From: SIG673 sp964520875
Lineage (GTDB): Bacteria; Bacillota; Clostridia; Oscillospirales; CAG-272
Direction: 5' to 3'
Length of the DNA: 14,253 nt
Assembly: GCA_964520875.1 (NCBI GenBank)
Contig: CAZFQJ010000031.1
Coordinates: forward strand, 1-14,253
In this document: one piece after another, positions 7,149 through 13,245 of the stretch
Layout: each line of letters opens with the position of its first letter
Position numbering within the stretch: the first letter of the stretch is position 1
Program-made: the position numbers and the translations under genes
The notes under the pieces: generated by a model
Seen by the model: only the letters and a program-made list of their open reading frames with translations
Told to the model about the DNA's origin: nothing
The model's database searches: none

Positions 7149-8402
7149 ATGCATAAGATAAACAAATATGATAAGAGCAGAAAAGCGTTCGAACGTGCGG
7201 TAAAGGTCATACCGTCCGGTATATACGGTCATCAAGGACCGGCGGAGGGCTGCTATGTTCCCGTTTCGGCGTTTCCTTTGTATTCGTCTAAGGCTAAGGG
7301 CGCGTATTTTTGGGACGCGGACGGCAACAGATATATAGATTACATGTGCGCTTACGGCCCGAACATACTCGGTTATAACGATCCCGACGTCGACGCCGCG
7401 GCGGCAAAGCAAAGAAAAATATCCGATTGTACGACTCTTCCGAATACCGTCATGATAGATTTCGCGGAGCTTCTCGTTGATACCGTAAAAAGCGCGGATT
7501 GGGCGTTTTTCGCAAAGAACGGAAACGACGTCACAACTCTTGCGGTAATGACCGCGAGAGCGTACACGCGTCGTAAAAAGATAGTGTTTTTCAAGGGATA
7601 TTATCACGGTATCTCCCCTTGGACGCAGAAGATAGATTACGCGGGCGTCATCGAAGAGGACGTAATGCATAATATCTATGTGGACTGGAACGATCTTGAT
7701 CAGTTATACGAGGTATTTGACAGGTATAAGGGCGAGATAGCAGCGGTCATAGGTCAGCCTTATATGCACGGAAATTTCATGGACAACGTTCTTCCGAGCG
7801 AAGGCTTTTGGCAAGGCGTGCGTAAAAAATGCACCGAAGAGGGAACCGTGCTCATAATCGACGATGTCCGCGCGGGATTTCGGTTGGATCTTGCCGGTTC
7901 CGATCATTATTTCGGCTTCGAAGCGGATCTTATATGCTTCTGCAAGGCGCTTGCAAACGGCTATAACGTCAGCGCTCTTTGCGGAAAGGATTTCCTTAAG
8001 AATACTGTCTCTTCCATGTCTTATACCGGTTCGTACTGGCTTTCGGCGGTACCGTTTGCCGCGGGAATAGCCTGTATAGAAAAGATGAAGAAGCTTGATG
8101 TTCCGAACGTTTTGATCGAAAAGGGAACGCTCATCAAAAACGGTCTCGTAAGCGCTGCCGCGGAATATGGCTTTGATCTTCGCGTTACGGGCGTTCCGTC
8201 GCTCTTTTATCTGAGGCTTGCGGACGATCTGTCGCTCAAGCTTCATCAGGAGTGGATAGCCGAGTGCGTAAAGCGCGGAGTGTTCTTTACCAATCACCAT
8301 AACCATTTTATAAACGCCGCGCTTACCGACGAGGACATAAACGAAACGATCGAGATAGCAAAAGAAGCGTTTGAGGTAATAAGAGAAAGACACCCTATGT
8401 GA
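7149..8402 (+). CDS. Class III PLP-dependent aminotransferase, glutamate-1-semialdehyde aminomutase-like
   Basis: Fold-type I PLP enzyme, 417 residues, the usual size for class III. Visible landmarks are the N-terminal GAYFWDADGNRYIDYMCAYGPNILGY and, for the phosphate-binding loop, AKNGNDVTTLAV (122-133) where true GSA aminomutases have NSGTEA. YYHG follows at 151-154. IIDDVRAGFR carries D238, which should contact the pyridine nitrogen. CKALANGYN carries K266, the expected Schiff-base lysine. The C-terminal HHNHFINAALTDEDI is typical of GSAM-like enzymes. Class III enzymes transfer amino groups on omega- or beta-amino compounds or isomerise amino aldehydes; the substrate here cannot be read. 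The KNGxDVT loop resembles a side clade of GSAM-like aminotransferases, so it should not be labelled hemL even though hemW lies nearby on the other strand. It sits 13 bases after the SCP2-like gene and ends just before a hairpin terminator. The catalytic residues appear complete. Confidence 0.88.
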   Translation: MHKINKYDKSRKAFERAVKVIPSGIYGHQGPAEGCYVPVSAFPLYSSKAKGAYFWDADGNRYIDYMCAYGPNILGYNDPDVDAAAAKQRKISDCTTLPNTVMIDFAELLVDTVKSADWAFFAKNGNDVTTLAVMTARAYTRRKKIVFFKGYYHGISPWTQKIDYAGVIEEDVMHNIYVDWNDLDQLYEVFDRYKGEIAAVIGQPYMHGNFMDNVLPSEGFWQGVRKKCTEEGTVLIIDDVRAGFRLDLAGSDHYFGFEADLICFCKALANGYNVSALCGKDFLKNTVSSMSYTGSYWLSAVPFAAGIACIEKMKKLDVPNVLIEKGTLIKNGLVSAAAEYGFDLRVTGVPSLFYLRLADDLSLKLHQEWIAECVKRGVFFTNHHNHFINAALTDEDINETIEIAKEAFEVIRERHPM

Positions 8403-8415
8403 CGGTGTAGAACAT

Positions 8416-8444
8416 AAAAAGGACTGCGTAAGCAGTCCTTTTTT
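8416..8444. terminator. Bidirectional intrinsic terminator between convergent genes
   Basis: A perfect 7-bp stem, GGACTGC (8421-8427) with GCAGTCC (8432-8438), closes a GTAA loop (8428-8431). It is preceded by A5 and followed by T6, so the stem can extend through A-T pairs to about 12 bp. The U-tract is present when read on either strand. It therefore ends the plus-strand aminotransferase transcript (stop 8402) and the minus-strand GH109-like transcript (stop 8454). Confidence 0.93.
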
Positions 8445-8453
8445 CATCTTATA

Positions 8454-9677
8454 TCAGAACTCTATGACGTCCTTAGGCTCGCGGATAAGCCATTTTCCTT
8501 CGGTAAAGTCGGGTATCGCCTGAGGTATACCGCCCATAGCTACCGATCTTGCCGAAAGAGCGGATATGCACATCCATGCCGCGGCGTCATAAACGTCTAT
8601 CGGCATCTCTTTTCCTTCTCTTAAAGCTTTTGCGAATTCCACAAATTCCAGATAGTCCATTCCGCCGTGACCCGCGGCAAGCTGCTCGGGCGTTATATCC
8701 TTCCAGATCTTAGGCAAATATTCGGCGCACTTTCCCGCGTTGTCTATATTCCTCTTATTGAATTCGAGCGTTTCGAACATTTCCGGTTCACCGTCGAAAT
8801 AGAAGATGTTACAACCTTGTGTGTACATGCCCTTGGTTCCTCTGACGGTAAATTCTCTGTCGTAATAACGGGGAAGAGTGGTATCGAGACGAAGCGTTAT
8901 CGTTTCTCCGCCGGCACAGGTTATTATGGTGGTTACCACGTCTCCCTGTGCGAACTTTTTACCTATGAGAGTGGGATCTATCGTATCTTTTCTGTCGTTT
9001 ACGTATTGCTCAAGTCCCGCTGCCTTTGAGGCTACCGAAACGAGCGATACCATGCGGTTTCCTCTGTTTATATTGAGGATCTTGGCTATCGGACCGAGCT
9101 CGTGCGTCGGATAGTTATCGCAGTTGTTGTTAAGATAGTTTCTGAGTCTGTAATGACGGTTTCTGTTTCCGCCGGTTATCTCCTCGCGAAGATCGTGAGC
9201 GTAAGCTCCCGAGCAATGAACTATCGTTCCGAACTTTCCGGCGCGGGCAACGGACGTTGCGAGAAGCTCGTCTTTATTGAAGCAACAGTTTTCCATGAAC
9301 ATGAACGGAGTTTTCGTTTCCTCGTAAGTCTTTACGAGATTATAACATTCTTCAATGTCGTATGCTCCGCCGACCTCTACCGCAACCGCAACCCCGGCTT
9401 TCATGGCGGCTATCGCGATCTCGGAATGATATTCCCAAGAGGTCGCTATGTATACTGCGTCGCAGAGACCGCTTGAAAGCAGCTCGTTATAATCCGTGGT
9501 CGAGAACGGTACCTTTCCCGTGATCTCGGTCACCGTTTTTACCGCATTTTCGCATCTGTCTTGATAAAGATCGCATACCGCTGTGACGCTTACGTCGTCG
9601 AGCTTAAGTATAGCGTCCTTCATTACCGAATGACCTCTGCCGCTGAGTCCTATGACACCGAATCTTATGTGCTTCAT
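8454..9677 (-). CDS. Gfo/Idh/MocA-fold protein of glycoside hydrolase family 109 type
   Basis: A 407-residue NAD-dependent enzyme. The N-terminal Rossmann motif is GVIGLSGRG (7-15). Where ordinary Gfo/Idh/MocA dehydrogenases have EKP, this protein has VEVGGAYDIEEC (100-111), and FMENCCF follows at 127-133. DNYPTHELGP (187-196) supplies Y189 and H192, which I align with Y225/H228 of the characterised GH109 alpha-N-acetylgalactosaminidase. AAGHGGMDYLE is at 334-344. These match GH109, which cleaves glycosides by transient NAD oxidation of the sugar, elimination and reduction. GH109 members are often exported with a Tat signal, but no signal peptide is present, so action on cytoplasmic sugars is inferred. 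Start ATG 9677 is supported by AAAGGA (complement of 9688-9693). The gene has its own promoter upstream and a bidirectional terminator downstream, so it is probably monocistronic. No sugar transporter or regulator adjoins it. A related oxidoreductase activity is the alternative. Confidence 0.85.
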   Translation of the reverse strand: MKHIRFGVIGLSGRGHSVMKDAILKLDDVSVTAVCDLYQDRCENAVKTVTEITGKVPFSTTDYNELLSSGLCDAVYIATSWEYHSEIAIAAMKAGVAVAVEVGGAYDIEECYNLVKTYEETKTPFMFMENCCFNKDELLATSVARAGKFGTIVHCSGAYAHDLREEITGGNRNRHYRLRNYLNNNCDNYPTHELGPIAKILNINRGNRMVSLVSVASKAAGLEQYVNDRKDTIDPTLIGKKFAQGDVVTTIITCAGGETITLRLDTTLPRYYDREFTVRGTKGMYTQGCNIFYFDGEPEMFETLEFNKRNIDNAGKCAEYLPKIWKDITPEQLAAGHGGMDYLEFVEFAKALREGKEMPIDVYDAAAWMCISALSARSVAMGGIPQAIPDFTEGKWLIREPKDVIEF

Positions 9678-9739
9678 TTTTTTAATATCCTTTCATGTAA
9701 AAGATTTAAAAGTTAGCTTATCAGCGCTTCTTTATGCCT

Positions 9740-9768
9740 ATTCTATCATATAATTTTGTGTATGTAAA
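9740..9768 (-). promoter_or_regulatory. Sigma-A-type promoter for the GH109-like gene
   Basis: On the minus strand TTTACA (complement of 9763-9768) and TAGAAT (complement of 9740-9745) are separated by exactly 17 bases. Each matches the -35 and -10 consensus at five of six positions, and the spacer is AT-rich. Transcription would begin near 9733, giving a leader of about 55 bases before ATG 9677. The promoter lies just past the permease stop (9776). I see no clear operator palindrome or riboswitch in the leader. Confidence 0.75.
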
Positions 9769-9775
9769 TATCTTT

Positions 9776-11125
9776 TTAGCCATTAAAATGCGAAAATCTT
9801 TCATTTCGGCTCTTTTTTTCGCTTGAAAACAACCGCATAAGCTCTTTGATCTTTATTCGGTTTCCGCGGCGTATTATTATCTCCGCGTATACCTTTGAGC
9901 AAAATACGAACAGGAATAGCGTAACCGCCGCTTGTATCGCGAGCGAAAGCAGGAACGCCCCGAGTCCTATGTGACCGAGTACGTAGCGTACCGGCGCGCA
10001 GAACGAGGATATGATCGGGCAAAGCGATGTGAAGTACGCGATAGGTGCGGAATCGATCGAGCATGTTATGATAGATACGAAATAACCTATCATTATCGCT
10101 ACCATTACCGTACCCGTTGCGGCGTCTGATTCCTCCATGTTACTGCAACACGCGCCGCTTATTCCGGCTAAGACCGAATATGTAAGATAACTTAAAATCA
10201 AGGCGATTACCGTGAGTATGAGCGTTCCTATGTCTATCCTCATTTCGGAGATATTCAGTCCGAGAGCCGAGAGCGAGATCGGAGAATCGAGTGCGGAAGA
10301 TGTGATCTTCGAAGATATCATGGCTGATACTATTACGAACGATATGAGCATTACTATGTACGTCATTACCGCGAGTATCTTTCCGACGATGAGTGACAGA
10401 GGTTTTACGCTCGTAAGCAACGTTTCGACAAGCTTTGAGGCTTTTTCTTCAAGAACGGCACGTATTATGTAGGAAACGGATATCGTGCACAATATAAGTA
10501 CGATGACCGCGTATGCGTACTGTACTATAAAGCGCATGGCGAAATCGTCTTCGTTTTGATCGTGATCCGAAACGCTTCCGGAAGAAACCGAGTAAGGCGA
10601 CGTGATAATCGTGAGCTTTTCTTCGGTTATCCCGAGAGCGGTATAGCGTGCGTTGTCAAACAAAGAGCATACGGTCTCGGAAAAGCTCTCTGCGGAATCC
10701 TTGTTTATTTCGGTTTCGTCGGAGAATTTCAAAGCGACCGAATATCCGCCTGTCTCGGAGCTTTCGGATATCGTGTATATGACCGAGCTTTTTTCGTCGG
10801 ATACGGGATCGCTTTCGGATGACGGAAAATGAACGTTTATATCCTTTGCGTATTCGGAAGGATCGAAGGCAAACGGCGTTTTATTTACTATGTAGATATC
10901 GGTTATACCGTCGTTTTTCGATAACGAGAACGCTTCGGAGGAGGTGATCATACTGTCCGTCGCGTGCGCCGAGATCACGGAGAGGATCGGAGGCGCAAGG
11001 AGCGAAAAAAGCACCATTATGATCAGAGTTACGATATTCGCGCGGCTTATCAGGAGCTGACGCAGGGTGAATTTATATACGTTATCGCAACCGGATAAGC
11101 TTTCTTTCATCTCGGAAATCTTCAT
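9776..11125 (-). CDS. ABC-2 type export permease (NatB/YhaP-like)
   Basis: Membrane subunit of an ABC exporter, 449 residues. TM1 is at about 30-52. A large polar extracytoplasmic domain rich in Ser, Glu and Asp follows (about 55-198), then a membrane block with segments near 199-222, 250-270, 299-322, 338-356 and 388-410. Just after TM2 comes AVLEEKASKLVETLLTSVKP then LIVGK (223-249). This is the EK...E.LL.S..P...GK coupling helix characteristic of NatB/YhaP-type permeases. The tail is basic. The ATG overlaps the stop of the ATPase gene in an ATGA sequence, so the two are translationally coupled and form one transporter. The substrate cannot be deduced; relatives are linked to sodium or drug export. 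No terminator is obvious after the stop, so some readthrough into the GH109-like gene is possible. Confidence 0.9.
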   Translation of the reverse strand: MKISEMKESLSGCDNVYKFTLRQLLISRANIVTLIIMVLFSLLAPPILSVISAHATDSMITSSEAFSLSKNDGITDIYIVNKTPFAFDPSEYAKDINVHFPSSESDPVSDEKSSVIYTISESSETGGYSVALKFSDETEINKDSAESFSETVCSLFDNARYTALGITEEKLTIITSPYSVSSGSVSDHDQNEDDFAMRFIVQYAYAVIVLILCTISVSYIIRAVLEEKASKLVETLLTSVKPLSLIVGKILAVMTYIVMLISFVIVSAMISSKITSSALDSPISLSALGLNISEMRIDIGTLILTVIALILSYLTYSVLAGISGACCSNMEESDAATGTVMVAIMIGYFVSIITCSIDSAPIAYFTSLCPIISSFCAPVRYVLGHIGLGAFLLSLAIQAAVTLFLFVFCSKVYAEIIIRRGNRIKIKELMRLFSSEKKSRNERFSHFNG

Positions 11126-12066
11126 CTTGAAGCCGCCCCCACTTTTTCAACGAATATCTCATGAAGCGACGGCTCGCGCAGATCGAACGTGACTATCGGT
11201 ATCTCATCGTTTATGAGTGCGCGCAAAAGCTCGTTTGCCTGCTTTTCTCCCGATACCTTTACGTTATATTCGTTTTCCTTTTCGTCGATCAATACGGCGC
11301 CCGAGCGTTCTATGTACGAGCGAACGTCCGTGTCCGTCTTTAAGTGAAGATTGATCCTGCCGTAGCTCTTTTTTATCTCGTTTAAGTTTCCCGAAAGCAC
11401 GGAGACGCTCTTATCGAGTATGGTTATGTCGGTACAGAACTCTTCGACCGTCGCCATTTGGTGGCTTGACATGATAAGATACTTTCCGGCGGCTATCTGT
11501 TCTCGGATTATGGTCTTGAAAAGATCGGTGTTGACGGGATCGAGACCCGAAAGAGGCTCGTCGAGTATAAGAAGCTCGGGGTCCGAAAGCAGAGTCGTCA
11601 TGAACTGTATCTTTTGTTGGTTTCCCTTTGAAAGCTGGTCGGCTTTCTTTGGAGGTATCTTTTTCTTTTTCAGCCCGTTTCCGCTCTCGGACGGATAGAG
11701 ATATTCGGTAACGTCAAGGCGCTCCGCCCAATAGCGTATCCGTTTTTTGGCTTCCTCCTTCGGAACTCCGCGAAGCGAAGCAAAATATACGAGCTGCTCT
11801 ATGAGCGCATACTTCGGGTAAAGACCGCGCTCCTCTGCAAGGTAACCTACGTTGCAGGTCTCGGTCGAAAGCTCGCTTCCGTTCCATTCCGTCCTTCCGC
11901 CGTCTCGCGCGAGAATTCCGAGCATCATTCTTATCGACGTGGTCTTTCCCGCTCCGTTAGTTCCGAGCAGAGCGTAGACTCCTGGCTTCGGTATTTCGAA
12001 CGACAGATCCGAAACTACCGTTTTTTCTCCGTATTTTTTATGAAGGTGTTCTACTTTAAGACTCAT
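11122..12066 (-). CDS. ABC exporter ATP-binding subunit (NatA/YhaQ-like)
   Basis: Nucleotide-binding subunit for the permease that follows, 314 residues from the chosen start. Walker A is GTNGAGKTT (35-43). The Q-loop region reads GYLAEERGLYP (75-85), the Glu-containing variant common in this subfamily. The signature is LSKGNQQK (145-152), Walker B LLILDEP (165-171) with E170 as catalytic base, the D-loop SGLDP, and the switch His H202. A C-terminal extension (about 220-314) ending DLREPSLHEIFVEKVG matches the domain found after NatA-type ATPases. A Lys-rich stretch (about 122-142) before the signature is longer than usual. I chose ATG 12066 because AAAGGA lies 5 bases upstream. The ATG at 12096 would add ten residues but has no ribosome binding site. 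The gene follows hemW by 33 bases and overlaps the permease gene by 4 bases. Confidence 0.93.
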   Translation of the reverse strand: MSLKVEHLHKKYGEKTVVSDLSFEIPKPGVYALLGTNGAGKTTSIRMMLGILARDGGRTEWNGSELSTETCNVGYLAEERGLYPKYALIEQLVYFASLRGVPKEEAKKRIRYWAERLDVTEYLYPSESGNGLKKKKIPPKKADQLSKGNQQKIQFMTTLLSDPELLILDEPLSGLDPVNTDLFKTIIREQIAAGKYLIMSSHQMATVEEFCTDITILDKSVSVLSGNLNEIKKSYGRINLHLKTDTDVRSYIERSGAVLIDEKENEYNVKVSGEKQANELLRALINDEIPIVTFDLREPSLHEIFVEKVGAASR

Positions 12067-12071
12067 ATCTA

Positions 12072-12077
12072 TCCTTT
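12072..12077 (-). promoter_or_regulatory. Shine-Dalgarno AAAGGA that fixes the ABC ATPase start
   Basis: On the minus strand AAAGGA lies 5 bases before ATG 12066. The protein then begins MSLKVEHLHKKYG, as ABC ATPases normally do. The in-frame ATG at 12096, 3 bases after the hemW stop, lacks any purine-rich site. Confidence 0.75.
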
Positions 12078-12099
12078 CCGTCCGTTTATCGGGCATGGT

Positions 12100-13245
12100 C
12101 TAACCGTAGATTATTTCCGATATTATTCCGTTTGAGACGTTAAATCCTTCCGAGGTGAAGCTTAAAAATCCGTTTTTTACGCGCATAAGTCCCGCTTTTA
12201 CGAATTTTTCCGCTCTTTGTAGGTATATTTCGGCGTCATCGGTGATATTTTGAAGCTCTTTTATCGAAATGCCGCGCGTAAGTCTCAGTGCGAGCATTAT
12301 GTATTCGTCCGCCTCGTCCTTTTCGCTCAATATCTCGTCGGTCACGATAATGTCTTCGATATCCGTGAACTTTAAATATGCTTCAAGGTCCTTTTCGCAG
12401 TAGTACCGCACGTTTTTTTCAAATGAGTAAGCGCCGCAACCGAGACCGAGGTATTCGCCTCTCGTCCAATACCCGAGGTTGTGCCGGCACATCATGCCGG
12501 GCTTTGAATAATTTGAGATCTCGTAACGCTCGTAACCGTTCTTTTCGAGGGTGTCGAGCAAGGCAAGCGTCATTTCGTGTTCCTCGTCCTCGCTCGGAAA
12601 TACGAGATTTTTTCTGTTTTCGTACAAGGGGGTGCCTTCCTCAAGCTGAAGCCCGTATACCGAGATATGCTCGGGAGAAAGCGACAGAGCTTTGTTCAGA
12701 GTTACGGCGAAAGTGTCTTTTGTCTGACAGGGGATCCCGTACATTATGTCGAGATTGATATTTTTAAATCCGCAGCTGCGGGCGAGATCTACGGAGGAAG
12801 CAACGTCGGAAAATGTGTGTATGCGAGATAACGCCGAAAGCTCGTTTGCGTTTGCGCTCTGCATACCTATGCTTAGACGATCGACCCCGCATTCCCGCAT
12901 TGCGGTAAGCTTTTCTTTGTCGAAGGTCGCAGGATTTGCTTCGAATGTGAATTCCTTTAGGTCGGAAAGATCAAAATAACGGTTCAGCGCACCCGTAAGC
13001 TCGTATATCGCGTCGCACGGAAGGAGAGTGGGCGTTCCTCCGCCGACAAATACCGTGTCGGCTTTTGCGCCCTCGTATTTTTTCGAGACCTGCTCCATAT
13101 GCCGAATAAGAGCCGAGACATAGCTTCTTTTTACGTCGTCCGTTATCTTCCGTTCGGCGCACGGAAGCGAATAGAAATCGCAGTAGGCGCATTTCGAAAC
13201 GCAGAACGGAATGTGTACGTATATGCCGAAGTGTCTTACGCTCAT
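12100..13245 (-). CDS. hemW: Radical SAM heme chaperone HemW (HemN-like)
   Basis: Radical SAM protein of 381 residues, the normal HemW length. It opens HFGIYVHIPFCVSKCAYCDFYS with the [4Fe-4S] ligands C15, C19 and C22. The residue after the third Cys is Asp (CDF). True coproporphyrinogen dehydrogenase HemN has a fourth Cys in a CxC arrangement, so this is the HemW type. GGGTP (68-72) is the SAM-binding glycine motif. HNLGYW (255-260) fits the HNxxYW motif linked to heme binding in HemW. The C-terminal part (from about 300) is the HemN_C-like domain, with EADEYIMLALRLTRGI. HemW proteins bind heme and are thought to deliver it to acceptors such as respiratory enzymes. The start overlaps the lepA stop (ATGA), and no clear Shine-Dalgarno precedes it, so translation probably depends on lepA. 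lepA-hemW is a classical Bacillota pair; hrcA, which often follows, is missing here. Databases may mislabel it HemN. Confidence 0.95.
   Translation of the reverse strand: MSVRHFGIYVHIPFCVSKCAYCDFYSLPCAERKITDDVKRSYVSALIRHMEQVSKKYEGAKADTVFVGGGTPTLLPCDAIYELTGALNRYFDLSDLKEFTFEANPATFDKEKLTAMRECGVDRLSIGMQSANANELSALSRIHTFSDVASSVDLARSCGFKNINLDIMYGIPCQTKDTFAVTLNKALSLSPEHISVYGLQLEEGTPLYENRKNLVFPSEDEEHEMTLALLDTLEKNGYERYEISNYSKPGMMCRHNLGYWTRGEYLGLGCGAYSFEKNVRYYCEKDLEAYLKFTDIEDIIVTDEILSEKDEADEYIMLALRLTRGISIKELQNITDDAEIYLQRAEKFVKAGLMRVKNGFLSFTSEGFNVSNGIISEIIYG

Noticed and set aside
6278..7210. Long minus-strand open frame of 310 codons opposite the SCP2-like gene
   Set aside because: It lies antisense to the dnaE end and the SCP2-like gene, has a biased Arg/Ser/Tyr-rich product with no recognisable domain, and the plus-strand frame has proper ribosome binding site and domain patterns.
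7704..8447. Minus-strand open frame of 247 codons opposite the aminotransferase
   Set aside because: It runs through the hairpin terminator and is antisense to conserved PLP-enzyme motifs.
9700..9740. AGCGCT palindrome in the leader of the GH109-like gene, considered as an operator or riboswitch part
   Set aside because: Only six bases are symmetrical, no stable hairpin or known riboswitch core is visible, and the leader is only about 55 bases.
12067..12096. Longer N-terminus for the ABC ATPase starting at ATG 12096
   Set aside because: No ribosome binding site, and the ten extra residues precede the normal ABC N-terminus; AAAGGA sits 5 bases before ATG 12066.
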